This document shows, one piece after another, positions 11,559 to 23,351 of a stretch of 64,000 nt of DNA; within the stretch, counting starts at the first letter, position 1; every line of letters begins with the position of its first letter. The translations under genes and the position numbers were made by a program. Below the pieces are notes generated by a model that made no database searches, was not told the origin of the DNA, and worked only from the letters and a program-made list of their open reading frames with translations. This stretch comes from Linyphia triangularis (lineage: Eukaryota; Arthropoda; Arachnida; Araneae; Linyphiidae), in assembly GCA_963978545.1 (NCBI GenBank), contig OZ021725.1, positions 6,068,093 through 6,132,092 of the forward strand, given 5' to 3'.

Positions 11559-12224
11559 TAGTCCGAGAGGCGACTGCAATTTTTGGACCCCATCGAGCAT
11601 CATTCTGAATTTTTTATAGAAATTAGAGAAAAGTGAATGGATTAGGAATCCACTGGTCTGCCGTGGCAAAAATGGCCGAAACTAATCAATAATCGACTTG
11701 GAATGAGTTGAACTAAAATCCGATTGCCAAATATGTCATAACTTGCTAAAAATAGAACAAACTTATTCGTCTGGCAACCCACTTCATTTTGATTTTCAAT
11801 GAGAAAAAGCGCAAACGATTTCTGATCTTTGGCTCGGAAAACTTATATCTTTTAAAAGTAAGCCAAATTGGCGACATCAGTTACGTCATAAGTGACGTAA
11901 TATTTTTTGCCAACTTGGCTCTCTTTTAATAGATGCAAGTAGACCATCGCCAGATATATGAATCGTCTGCAACCTTCTTATTTGAAAATTAAAGAGTGAG
12001 GGTTACCAAATAAATAAAAAAAAATGCTCATTATTTGGCAAGTTATGGCGCATTTGGCAATTGGATTTAGTCCAACTTATCAAAAGTCGATTTTTGACCA
12101 GTTTCGGCCATTTTTGCCACGGCAGACCAGTGGATTCGTAATCTACTCACTTTTCTCTAATTTCTATAAAAAATTCAGAATGATGTTCGATGGGGTCCAA
12201 AAATTGCAGTCGCCTCTCAGCCTA
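11559..12224. mobile_element. Foldback MITE A, copy 1
   Basis: Starts TAGTCCGAGAGGCGACTGCA and ends with its inverse ..cgcctctcagccta. The 3-bp flanks TGA/TGA match. Terminal inverted repeats of roughly 200 bp surround a centre with the CRE-like palindrome ttacgtca..tgacgtaa at 11881-11900. Non-coding. Confidence 0.88.
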
Positions 12225-13029
12225 TGAGGTAACTATAAAATGAATAGTCTTCTTCGTTTTTAGGCTAATCATTCTAATGTTCTTCAAAATGCGCAATATT
12301 CCACGAACTATCTTTTGTCATAGATCTCTTTATTTTGTTGCATCTTCTTCGGACAAATCCTCCTCTGGCAAATAACATTTCCCCACAGCCAATTTTCGCC
12401 CCATTCTCATCCCCAATCGATTTCAGTGCGAAAACTGTCGATTTTCTGTACAAAATTCTAATTAAAATCCAACAACAACGGGTATCATCTTTTATTCATG
12501 TCTCTTCGAAAAATGACGCTGCGGGGACAAATCGACAACAACAACAACAACAACAACAACAAAAATGAAATAAAATTTGAAATCTAGCGCGAAAATCCGA
12601 AGATGGATACTTTGAACGAATTCGGATCAATAGTTAATTAAAAGGGATTTTTTTTCCCCTACTTTTCAGAAACTTGCGATTTCTTTTAATTAAAAGTATG
12701 TGTGTCGCCTTTGAGGAGTGTAAGATAATATTATCGAGTTTGTAGCCATTGGCTTGAAGTCGCCGTCCAAGTTGTTGTTTCTAGTTTGTTAATTATAAGT
12801 TCTTTAATGAGTAATTCGGAATCTATTAGTAGTGGAAGGTGGTTATGATAAGTTTTCGTGGCTCTTATATCAAAGGGATTTGTTTCAATCATAATTAGTT
12901 GAAATTGCTGATAAGAGACTTGTATATGAAATAATATATACATATTTTTATCTCTTGTTTTCTTTTTTAATTGTGTATGTGATAAAGTGTTTAATCTAAG
13001 GAGACTATTTGTTGTCTCTTTAAATCCTT
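12225..13029. other. Unassigned, contains (CAA)n
   Basis: Holds a (CAA)n run at 12534-12562 and moderately GC-rich text before it (12340-12540). A plus-strand frame of 77 codons ends in Gln repeats, but it has no recognised domain and is probably chance. Confidence 0.4.
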
Positions 13030-13215
13030 TATAATAACTTCGATTTTGTGTGTGTGTGTGGGTGGGTGGGTGTTACTGGTTGGTTGTGTATGTCGATAGT
13101 GGGCAAATGTGCAAAGGCCTAAGTAACCCCCTTGCCGTCATCCAATCGCGCTGAAATAGCATTTAACCTATTATTGAAGAAACTCTTTCCTGTTGCCAAA
13201 ATTATTTTAATAAAT
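13030..13215 (+). repeat. Dispersed repeat M, copy 3 with GT-rich tract
   Basis: Matches the 3'-half blocks of the 3476 copy (cccccttgccgtcatccaat). Preceded by a short (GT)n/(GGGT)n tract at 13044-13072. Confidence 0.6.
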
Positions 13216-13967
13216 AAATAAATTAAATGAAAATCATAAATTCACATACATTTGTAATGAATAAATTTCGAAAAGTAGTTTACCGGATATTTTGCCGATA
13301 GAGATGTTTTTACTAATTAAAATTAGATGCAATCACCAAGCACTAGCTGGCAACAGAAACGGCGCTTTGTTAATGAATTTAAAAATTAGCAATGCATATA
13401 AAGAACTTATGTTAAAAACTTTTTAATGGGTTATATTTTATTAACTCTTCACATTTATTTAAGTTAAAATGTGGGAAAATCTTGTTAAATTCTTGATCAT
13501 GTTAATTTCCACACTAAAATAGTGAAATGCTTATACAAAGGCTTTGACCGTCTGTCTGTCTGATATCAATATCCCCAGTAAAAATTACTGATGCTACGGA
13601 TACGTGTCATACGTCCTATGGAAACTCGCCTCGGTGAGACCTTTCATTTGATATATTGCTTGTGTAGTTTTATATGAAAATTGAGCTTGTTATTTATTGC
13701 AAAAGTATGCAATTTCAATTATTTCCCTTTTGCGTCAACTGGAGTATGATAGTATGATAGAGCAAAAAAAAAAAAAAAAAAAAACTAGCGTGTGGTTCAG
13801 TTTTTTTTTTTTTTTTTTTTTTTTTTTACTATCAAAGAAAAGGTTACTTATTAAATTAGAATGTCAAAATATAATGTTTCTCCTCTAATGAACATTCAGA
13901 CTAGTTCGCATGCATAAATCAAATGGTTGGGTAAAGAGAATTGTCTATTATTTCAAGTGATGTGTTA
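13216..13967. other. Unassigned; A-run then T-run
   Basis: No gene. Contains about 20 A (13766-13785) followed closely by about 26 T (13801-13827), able to pair as a simple hairpin. Confidence 0.4.
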
Positions 13968-14534
13968 TAGTCCGAGAGGCGACTGCAATTTTTGGACCCC
14001 ATCGAACATCATTCTGAATTTTTTATAGAAATTGGAGAAAAGTTAGTAGATTAGGAATCCACTGGTCTACCGTGGCAAAAATGGCCGAAACTGATCAATA
14101 ATCGACTTGGAATGAGTTGAACCAAAATCCGATTGCCAAATATGTCATAACTTGCCTAAAATAGAACAAACTTATTCGTCTGGCAACCCACTTCATTTTG
14201 ATTTTCAATGAGAAAAAGCGCAAACGATTTCTGATCTTTGGCTCGGAAAACTTATATCTTTTAAAAGTAAGCCAAATTGGCGACATTATTTACGTCATAA
14301 GTGACGTAATATTTTTTGCCAACTTGGCTCCCTTTTAATAGATGCAAGTTGACCGTCGCCAGATATCTGAATCGTCTGCAACCTTCTTAATTGAAAATTA
14401 AAGAGTGAGGGTTACCAAATAAAAAAATGCATGTTCGATGGGGTTCAATGGGGTTCAATGGTTCAATGGGGGGTTCAATGGGGGGTTCAATGGGGTTCAA
14501 TGGGGTCCAAAAATTGCAGTCGCCTCTCAGTCTA
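13968..14534. mobile_element. Foldback MITE A, copy 2, right arm deleted
   Basis: Flanked by TTA on both sides. Left side intact, CRE-like palindrome at 14290-14309. Most of the right arm is lost and replaced by a short ggggttcaat tandem array (14434-14508) that then rejoins the family's terminal ggggtccaaaaattgcag. Confidence 0.85.
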
Positions 14535-16240
14535 TTAGCAATTAAAAATTATAACACTGTAGCTCAGGGAACGATAAACAAGAAAAAGGACGGAAGCAAT
14601 TCATTTCAACAAAAATATTTTACGCTTCCAAAAACATAAAATATTAAAAATGAGCATCATAGCTATTTACTACTTTCTTTCTTCTTAATATCTTTATAGA
14701 ACTAGCTATTTAAATAACATATATAAATAAAAAATTTCGAAATCATAATTAAGTTGCAAAATTTGTTGCTAAAATATAGTTAAAGGTTATGTTCTATGCA
14801 AAAGTGAAAAATCTAGGTAAGGTCGTTAATACATCCACTATTTAAATTATCTGAAAAAAATCAGAATTATTTGCAACCATTGAATTCCATTGATGTTGAA
14901 AATTAATTTAACTTTAGAGTCTCATTACATAGGATCCTTTGGAAATATCTTCAAAACCACTCAATGATCGAAGTGGTTTCTTCTTTAACAGTTAAACTGG
15001 ATAAAATAAAATGGCGAAATAAATTTAAAAAAAAAAAAAAAAAAATGGTTAAGACTACTTCCGCTTAATCGGTTTCAAACTTCTGTTGCCCTCGTTCTCA
15101 TTACTAAGTTTGATTGAGATTGTAAATGGAGCCTCTAATCGATTTCCACTAACTCTTATCCAGCGGTTACGAGTAAAACGCTCTCAGTTTATTTATTTTT
15201 TTATATTTTTATTCGATTAAAACTAAAACCCTTTCGTCGTTAATAACCAGCTGAGCGTTCTAAAAAAGAAAAAGAATATTTTTTAAGGGTCTGAAAAAAA
15301 AAAAGTTTTTAAAAAAATCGTTTGAAAAAAAAAAAAAATATGAAGTCAATAAAAGGAGTTTTTATCAAAATCGTTTGGGAAAAAAAAATGAAGTCAATAA
15401 AAGAAGTTTTTATCCAACAAAGCTAGGAATTTAAAAGATAAAAAAAAGTTCGAATAAACTACACTTAATATTCTTATGGGGGTTGCCGATCGAACGTTAT
15501 ATTCTTTTATTTTCGAAATATGTGGTGAAATTTTATGAAGGGAATGGAAGACTTTTTTATTTATATTTTAAAAAGCAAAATCATCCTGAATGTTTAATTT
15601 TTTTCGGAGAAAGAATTTTTACGACAAGGTGGTCTTTAGATGGGAGAGGGGGTAATCCTAATTATTGCTTTGAAAAATGAACCACTAAAAAAAAAAAAAA
15701 AAAAAAAAGTAGGAACACTTTTCGAAACAGCAAAACGAAAAACGTGTTTTATAAAATATAATTAAATGGTTTTAAAGAAAAAGTATGGAGGGCCTTTTGT
15801 ATAAAGAGTTCAAATAAAATACTTCTTGCGTTTATAGAATAAAATGCCGCTAAATTTTTTTAGTAAGTGATGGTTCTATAAAAATGCGCATTTTAAAATA
15901 ATAGCGTGTTTCCTCAAGTGTTCAAATAATGGAGGAAATTTTACGTTAAAGAACTTAGTAAAGAATAAGATTTTTTTTTTTTCTGACGTGATTCCCAAGT
16001 AATTGAATTATAATTTGCGACATTAAGAATTTAAGACACATTAAGTGATATTTCCTTTTAAAATGCGTTGTTATTTAATAATAAAGGTGGGACGTTTTAA
16101 TTCGAAGTCGTTTAGGGATAGTAAATTGTTTTTATTCCTAAATAATGTTTGTTTTTAAAGAAGATGTTTTTATTAAAAGTAGTTATATAAATTAGTTATA
16201 AATTAATTTTTTATAGAAACGTGCAAAACTTTAACTTTTC
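14535..16240. other. Unassigned, homopolymer-rich
   Basis: No gene or family recognised. Several A-runs (15029-15045, 15300s, 15692-15708). Two adjacent imperfect direct repeats near 15310-15420 share aaaatcgtttg and gaagtcaataaaag. Confidence 0.35.
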
Positions 16241-16961
16241 TTAAGGGGGTCCGGTACCGAAAATAAAAAAAACTTTATTTATGTACATTTTTATGTCAAA
16301 AATTTATTTTATGTATGAGATACTATTTATATATCTTTGAGAAAATGTTTTTTTAAATATTGTGTTTAGTTATTTAAAAAAAATTTAAAAACCAAGAAAA
16401 ATCCATAATAATTGATGTTTGCGTATTTTGATATAAGTCAAGAAAAAATAATTTTATTTTCAAAGTGAAAGCTTTCTGTAATACATAATTATATAAAGAA
16501 AATTTTGTCTTCACAGAATTTTGATAGGTGAATTAAAAAAAAATATCAAACTTAAAATATTGAAATTTTTGCTTTTTTTTACGTTATCTTTTATGAAAAA
16601 TGTTATATTTTAAAACAGAATTAAAAAAATAAAATTCTGCGAAGACAAAATATTTAAAACTATATAAATTAAATGCTCCAAAAATTTGAATAGCCAATTG
16701 TTAATGGTTCTGGAGATATATCGATTTGAATATGCAACATCTGTGAAAAACACTAGTGCTCGAAAAACGCACTTTAAGCAGACGCTTCAAGGTGTTACGC
16801 CCATTAGTGATGTTTAAATCCAGGGTAATTTTGTGGCGTTCTAATCACCGGAGGAATAAGATAAAAACATCATTCTCTTCAGGAATGTATGAACTATTTT
16901 TTTAAATCAGAAAAAAAAAAATTGGGATTTTTGAAGAAATTTCGGTACTGGACCCCCTTAA
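16241..16961 (-). mobile_element. MITE B, copy 2 (inverted)
   Basis: TTAAGGGGGTCCGGTACCGA at the left and ccagtaccg-type inverse ending cccccTTAA at the right, so opposite in orientation to the other B copies. About 721 bp, non-coding. Confidence 0.88.
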
Positions 16962-17148
16962 TTATAAATCGTTGAGATAATAACGCTTTATCGCAAGGAG
17001 TGCAAGAAAGTATTTTTCCCCTACTAGTGTAAAAAAGTACATTCTTGCACTTCTCGTGCTCAAATATTATATAGTCTTTGTATTGAAATGACATATTTTA
17101 GTAAGAAATTCATTGACTGGATTTGCCAGCATTAATAAATATATTGTT

Positions 17149-17332
17149 GGTTGGTTGGTTGTATTCAGATTATCTGGCGCCGTCAGCAACACGAGGGCTA
17201 TAATGCGCCGAAACATTCGTCATTAGACAAGCCAACATACATTCACAAACACCCATGCCTAACACGGGACTCGGAACCCGCAACCTCGTGGTCCAGAAGC
17301 TAGCACGCTAACCACTATACCGTTTGGTCGGC
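17149..17332 (-). mobile_element. SINE-1 copy 2
   Basis: Bounded by the 14-bp duplication ATAAATATATTGTT at 17135-17148 and 17333-17346. The second copy of the duplication includes the first four bases of the solo LTR at 17343, so the SINE landed on the LTR edge after the LTR was there. The B box carries an extra C (ggttccgagtccc). Confidence 0.9.
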
Positions 17333-17342
17333 ATAAATATAT

Positions 17343-18110
17343 TGTTACGAATTTTTGTATATTTGTAAATACTTCTTAGCGTTAATTTTGTAATTAGGAA
17401 AATTTATGCACATCTCGCATAAGGCAGTGCAATAGTTCGTCTTTAGTTTGCTTCCCCGCAATGTATGTCTTAATGCTTGATAACGAGTTTTACTAAGGTA
17501 TAACGCTGGGAAGCGAGTTTTACAAGGAGCAGGGCATTTAGCATTTTGGTAATGGCAATCTCGCCAAATTGGCGAGATAGAGCCAAGTTGGCTACGGTTT
17601 TGGCGAGAAATCGCCAAATGTTGCCAAGTTTGGCTACCATTTGGCGACATTTTTGGTCCCCATGTACATGTATAGGACTTTTCGACTACGATCTGGAAAG
17701 TTCTCCAAATGTCTATCTCTGGAAGATTCACGAAAGTTTCCCTCCCCTATATAAGACCGGCCGTGAGTGGAGTTGGTTGGTTTTTCAGAAGTTGACTGAG
17801 GTTAGTCAGTTAGTTGACTGAGTTAGAAGAGTTGACTGGAATTACTGAGTTGAGATACTGAGTCTCAGTGAACATTCCGAGTTGTTCTAAAGCGAACTGT
17901 ATTGCATTGTCTTTTGCGGCGATTTAGCAGTTGTGTGTCAAGTTTAACTGCTGTTTTGTGCTCTATTGTTGTGTATAGAGCTGTATTGAGTCTACTAGAA
18001 TGAGAAGTTCTGGAGTTTTAAAGGAATCTGTAAAGAGTTATACTGGAATAAATTTCTGCAAGTTTTGATTTGCTTTGGCTTCAAATCTTTCGAACCCATC
18101 CACCGCAACA
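17343..18110 (+). mobile_element. Solo LTR, family E copy 1 (gypsy-like)
   Basis: 768 bp running from TGTTACG to CGCAACA with an ATAT duplication on both sides. Contains a TATA box (tatataag, 17748-17755) and a poly(A) signal AATAAA at 18047-18052, so U3, R and U5 can be placed. U3 contains at least eight TTGGC/GCCAA-type half-sites (17563-17647). No internal retrotransposon sequence: product of LTR-LTR recombination. Confidence 0.88.
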
Positions 18111-18407
18111 ATATGTATTAAAATATTTTTTGCTCGTGGTTATAAAAAATATTGTACGCAATACTTGGGAAAACTACTTTCCCAAACTCGGTAAAATTTT
18201 TTACTCGTGCTTTCGCACTCGTCAAATAAGCTTTATACCTTGTTTGAAAAATTATTACTTTCTCCACTAGTTGTTGTATAAATAGCTATTTTCTTATGGG
18301 CATTGTTTCATATTTGCTCTAAGTGTAGGACTTTTCAAGAAAATCATCATTAATATTTCATAGATAATATATTTAATGGTTTTACGAAGAACAATTGATA
18401 TTCATAA

Positions 18408-18940
18408 TTCCATCATTTTTTTTAAAAACCAGTGAAATTAGTTTATATTTAAGAAGAATTTTTTTCTGATTCCCAATATTCAAATAAAAGTTCTTTAAAA
18501 AAATTAGTTATTTAAATATTAAGAAAAAAAAAATGCCCTAAAACCGAGAAAAAACCAGTTCGATCAAAACACTCAACTATAGCTGTGACGTCAAAACTTC
18601 CTTCCGTTTCAATGGTTATCGTGAGGTTTCTGTCAAATAGTTGGCATTGGTTTGGTAGACCATTGCCATATCCCGTTCAAGTTGGCGCGATTTGCAAGAA
18701 ACTTGCACAACTGGTATTCGCTGCTGCATTTCAAGCCAAGTTGTTTGAGATCAAGTGACGTCACATTCAATTCGATCCGAATGAATCGTTTTCTCACCAA
18801 AGTCTAATAGGGGAACTTTGATTGCAAATTTAAAAAAAAAAAGCTCATTAAGCAGATATTTTTGTGTTTATGGCTTTTTCGAAACATTTAGAATTGAATA
18901 AAAAAAAAATTAAAAATGCGAGAATTGTCCATTGCTTTTC
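18408..18940 (+). repeat. Dispersed repeat K, copy 2
   Basis: Same order of blocks as 190-730, with a consensus CRE TGACGTCA conserved at 18756-18763. Confidence 0.75.
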
Positions 18941-19555
18941 GAAATCCTAAACGCTCAATTACCAATTGCTTGAAGTATTTTTGTGACAGTAATTATACAA
19001 TTGGACATCATAATAAATATTTCAAGCAAACATTATATCATTTTCTATTATATGTGTCCATAGAATATATATTTGCGTGCCCGAAATAGTAATAATTTCT
19101 CACCTATTAATGCAGTATTGTCAATTACAGAATATTTCAGATCTTAAACTTCGGAAGGGCGCAACTGCTGATCAGTCAGAGACAGAAAAAAGAGACAGGT
19201 TGTATGTTGGCGAGACAGGCATGGAATTACAAATACCCCGGTTTCAAAAATAGCTACCATATTGAAATGTGATAACAAATTATTGTAAAATTGGAATTTG
19301 CTGAATGGGTATCGTTTCTTTTCATGAAGAGAGATAAAAAAAAAAAAAAGAAAGAAACTGCGATTCTTTTAGTGAATACCCAAACGGTCGTCTTTGTAGA
19401 ATACACTGGTTTTATAAGAATCACTGATGGGTTTTTAGTACCGTATTTTTACCAGTTTTGTCGATTGACTAATCCGTCCAAATGAAAATGGGCCGCATTC
19501 GTGGACCATAGGCTGACTACATCATCAAGGATGAAAAGCTTCTACTTTTGCACGG
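18941..19555. other. Unassigned
   Basis: No gene or named repeat seen. Confidence 0.35.
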
Positions 19556-19559
19556 ATTT

Positions 19560-19560
19560 A

Positions 19561-19593
<33 letters not shown>

Positions 19594-19745
19594 TTTTTTT
19601 TTTATAGAAGTTTTGCTTTTTTGCAATTTTATTATTTTTAGTGGACTTAATAGGACCTTTTCAAACTAAACTTGTCCATATCCCTTCTGACTGCTCCATT
19701 GTTCTCTGTTCACTCAATTATTTTCTTATTCAGCTATTTTGTTGT
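19560..19745. repeat. Repeat N fragment with long T-run
   Basis: T-run at 19565-19603, then tttttagtggacttaatagg and caaactaaacttgtcc, which recur near 38580-38625. Partial copy. Confidence 0.5.
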
Positions 19746-19789
19746 GAAAAATAACGCTGCGTATGTTTTCCTGATTTTTTACATCTAAC

Positions 19790-19971
19790 TTGATAGCTGT
19801 GGGCTTAGCGCTCTGGCCTCGCATGCCAATGGTGCCGGTTTCGAATCCCAGATTAGGTCATGGATGTTCGTTGTATTTCAGAATGCACGTTAAACTGTAT
19901 GTCCCGGCCTGATTTACCATTATTTTGCAAAAGAAAAAAATAGGTCGTTGAGCGTACAAACCAACCAACCT
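19790..19971 (+). mobile_element. SINE-2 (tRNA-derived, different head)
   Basis: tRNA-like head with tgtgggcttagcgctctggc and the B-box-like ggtttcgaatcccag, then an unrelated body ending gcgtacaaaccaaccaacc. The body differs from SINE-1 but the terminal CAACCAACC is shared. Confidence 0.65.
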
Positions 19972-19974
19972 ATT

Positions 19975-20700
19975 TTTACTTTCAATTACCCATATGTATA
20001 CATAGGGTAATGAAAGTAAAGAATTCGATCAAAAAAAAAAAAAATTAAAAAAAAAAAAAAATCGATTTTTTTTTTCTGTGCATTTCTTCACGTTTTGGAA
20101 CATAGCGATTTCAAAAAAGTGATCTAGAAAAAATATCTGTCTGTGTGTGTGTCTGTGGTCAGCATAACTCCCGAACAAATTGACCTACGATGTTTCAATG
20201 TGGTGTGAGGGTTGGGGATGACCATGGGACCTTCCATTAAGGTTTTCGCCAAAATTGCGCATCCGCATAAGATAGCCCATTGAAAGAATCATGTTTTTCA
20301 ATGATTGCTAAAAAGCGGTTCCAACGATTTTGATCAAAAGATACACCTCTTAAGGTGTTCTAAACATCCCCACCTACGAAATTCCCGTAAAACTGCTTTA
20401 ATGCCGTAAAAAATTGAAAAACGAATGCCTTCAACAGAGTTCTCTTTGCTTGAACATAGCTCATCAACGATTGTTTTTTCTTTCTCTTTTCAGTTTCACT
20501 TTTAAGAAAGGATAATATAAGAATTATCGAAAAGTATGTTGCCAAAATCACCACTTTGACGAAGTTTTTTTTTTTTTTTTTTTTAATTAACCTATATTAA
20601 AAATATTGCCAATCTGGCCGTTTTTTCTAAACGAATGATGGAAACATGAAAACGGTAAATGTCACAAATCAACATCAGTAATATAGTGTTATTGAAAGTT
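19975..20700 (+). repeat. Dispersed repeat J, copy 2
   Basis: Opens with a ~40-bp hairpin (actttcaattaccc ... gggtaatgaaagt, 19978-20017), then blocks tgatctagaaaaaat, actcccgaacaaattgacct and gatgtttcaatg shared with 22305-22855. Boundaries uncertain. Confidence 0.7.
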
Positions 20701-20793
20701 GTGCGATGTTCCACACCCCTAATTTTGTCTGATTTCACCCCTGCATCAAATTTACTCCCATCAATTTATTTTACATGGAGTAATCGGAAGTAC

Positions 20794-20994
20794 TTAACCC
20801 GTTGCACTCCAGTGGCGCCACACGATTGGATGCCAAACCACGAGAGGACCATTAGGTGTGATGCGGAAATTCGATGCAAGGCCAATGACTGTGTTTAGTT
20901 TCTGTGAAGCAAATCCATAAACACCAGCCGAACCTAAAATGTCTCGAGTAGCTGATTCCTCCGCGCGAAAATGGCCTGGAGTGCAAAGGGTTAG
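20794..20994. mobile_element. piggyBac-like MITE H, copy 1
   Basis: TTAACCCGTTGCACTCCAGT to ctggagtgcaaagggTTAG, about 200 bp, with an almost intact TTAA at both ends. Interior tagatgcggaaattcgatgc-type blocks recur at 55353 and 55714. Confidence 0.82.
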
Positions 20995-21043
20995 ACTTCC
21001 AACCGGAAAAAAAACGGATATTCAAACTTCCATACCTGTCTCT

Positions 21044-21451
21044 CTAGAAGACCACCTGTCTCTTCTTTATGTCTCTCACTGTCTCACAACTACGTAATTT
21101 CAATACTGAAGAGTCCTTTCCAAAAGATCCTGTAGTAACCATGTAATTTTGTAACATTCTGTACCGTTGGGAAAAGGATTTTATTTCCAAAAAAGCAATC
21201 TGCATACATTTGCGGTCAGGAAACTGGAAACCGCCATTTGCATTTTCCTCTTCCGTTGCATAAACCTTCAGAGACTTCTGTTTGTTGATTGTGTTTAAGA
21301 GTCGGTAACTCATGTTGTAACAGCGACCGCTCCTTATCACACTGCCGTTGGAAAAGTGACCTAACTCCAATTGAAATTCCCTGGGAGTTAGGTCACTTTT
21401 CCACATGCATTGAGATATAGAGCATTTGTAAAGAAGGTTGGTGCATAGCAT
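21044..21451 (-). other. Unrecognised 135-codon ORF, possible relic
   Basis: Longest non-repetitive reading frame in the window, running from the Met codon at 21449-21451 to the stop at 21044. Codons are mixed rather than A/T-homopolymeric. Shows scattered Cys but no domain I can name. A perfect 20-bp inverted repeat (arms 21349-21368 and 21384-21403) lies inside it and accounts for residues near WKSDLTPREFQLELGHFSNG. Could be a piece of a transposon protein or chance; no splice partner seen. Confidence 0.25.
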
Positions 21452-21489
21452 GGGGAAAATTAAATGCTAATTTTTTAAAAATTGCGTTA

Positions 21490-22152
21490 TAGACAGAGAG
21501 GCGACTGCGATTTTTGGACCCCATCGAACATCATTCTGAATTTCTTATAGAAATTAGAGAAAAGTGAGTAGATTACGAATCCACTGGTCTGCCGTGGCAA
21601 AAATGGCCGAAACTGGTCGAAAATCGAATTTTAATAAGTTGAACTAAATCCATTTGCCAAATGAGCCATAACTTGCCAGGTAATGAGCATTTTTTTTTAT
21701 TTGGTAACCCTCACTCTTTAATTTTCAATTAAGAAGGTTGCAGACGATTCAGATATCTGGCGACGGGCTACTTGCATCTATTAAAAGGGAGCCGAGTTGG
21801 CAATAAACATTACGTCACTGATGACGTAACTGATGTCGCCAATTTGGCTTACTTTTAAAAAATACAAGTTTTCCGAGCCAAAGATCAGAATTCGTTTGCG
21901 CTTTTTCTCATTGAAAATCAAAATGCAGTGGGTTGCCAGACGAATAAGTTTGTTCTCTTTTTGGCAAGTTATGACATATTTGGCAATCGGATTTTAGTTC
22001 AACTCATTCCAAGTCGATTATTGATCAGTTTCGGCCATTTTAGCCTCGGCAGACCAGTGGATTCCTAATCTACTCACTTTTCTCCAATTTCTATAAAAAA
22101 GTTCAGAATGATGTTCGATGGGTTCCAAAAATTGCAGCCGCCTCTCGGACTA
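21490..22152. mobile_element. Foldback MITE A, copy 3
   Basis: Flanked by TTA on both sides; about 663 bp; CRE-like palindrome at 21820-21839. Internal orientation is opposite to the 11559 copy. Confidence 0.88.
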
Positions 22153-22304
22153 TTACTTTGCTAATTTTAAAACTTTTTTAGGAACTAATCGGCATTGTCT
22201 AGTGATGATTTTAAATAAAATTAGACCGACTCATTTTATGGATATCCGCCCACTTGTGTATAAATCAAAAAGTTGCAGTTGGCGACATGGAAAGGTTTTT
22301 TTTT

Positions 22305-22855
22305 TTTTTTACTTTCAATTACCTATATGTATACATATGGGTAATGAAAGTATAGCATACGCTCAAAAAAAACAAAAACAATTTCGATTTTTGTGCATTT
22401 CTCCACGTTTTGGAACATCCTGATTTCAAAAAAGTGATCTAGAAAAAATGCCTGTCTGTGGTGAGCATAACTCCCGAACAAATTGACTTACGATGTTCAA
22501 ATTCGGTATGAGGGTTAGTGTTGGCCATGGGACGTACCCTTAAGGTTTTCGTCAAAATCGCGCATACGCATAAGGTAGCTGCCATTAAAAAATCATATTT
22601 TTCAATGATTGCTAAAAAACGGCTCTAACAATCTTGATAAAAATCGCCGTGCTAATGCCTTAGCATTGCAGAAAAACATAATTTTTTTCACTAGTAGCTA
22701 CCTTATGCGCATGCTCAATTTTGACGTAAACTTTAATGACATGTCCCATGGCTACCACCAACCTGTATGCAAATGTTGAACATCGTAGGTTAATTCATTC
22801 GGGAGTTATGTTGTTCAACTGATATACATTTTTTCTATATAATTTTTTTTTTTAA
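22305..22855 (+). repeat. Dispersed repeat J, copy 3
   Basis: T-run, then a perfect hairpin at 22311-22351 (actttcaattacc..gggtaatgaaagt), then blocks shared with 19975-20700 (cacgttttggaacat, tgatctagaaaaaat). Ends in gggagttatg and a T-run. Confidence 0.7.
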
Positions 22856-22928
22856 CACAGTACGTTCGAAAATGTGTAGAATTGTAAAATAATAATTATA
22901 AAAAATAATCGAATTTTTTAACCGATAT

Positions 22929-23351
22929 CAGCATTCCCACGGTCATTGAAAGTCATTAAAAGTGCTTAAAATTTTTGAATTTCTTTTCAAGGCCTTGAAA
23001 GTACTTGAAAATGCTTAGAGGTGCTTAAAAATCTTTGAAAATGCTTAGAGGTCCTTAAAAGTCCTTAATTTTTGCGGATGCTGTGTGCCCAACAGCAAAA
23101 TTTTAAAAAATACAATTCAGACTTGCTATCCCCGCTTGACCGCCACTTATTTCCACCGTATCGGAATTTTCTGACATATTTGTATTACGCATGCGCCAAC
23201 TTGTAACTTTTTTGGTAGAATATACTTTATTAAAAATTTATAAATAGACATGATGCCTGAAAACAAATTTTCAAAGGTCCTTAAAAACACCATTTAGGTC
23301 CTTAAAAGTCATTCAAAAGTCAGTGATTTTCATTCTGTAATTTGAGCCCTG
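22929..23351 (+). mobile_element. MITE D, copy 2
   Basis: cagcattcccacggtcattg to tttgagccctg; about 423 bp, matching D copy 1 throughout. Confidence 0.8.

Noticed and set aside
12335..12568. 77-codon ORF ending in poly-Gln
   Set aside because: Poly-Gln is the (CAA)n tract; no domain and no splice support.
14095..14286. Recurrent peptide MSPIWLTFKRYKFSEP (also 47719, 50792, 60578)
   Set aside because: Always within family A MITEs, with different lengths and frame ends; no sign of coding selection.
17345..17731. 128-codon minus-strand ORF
   Set aside because: Lies within a solo LTR; a chance frame across the half-site array.
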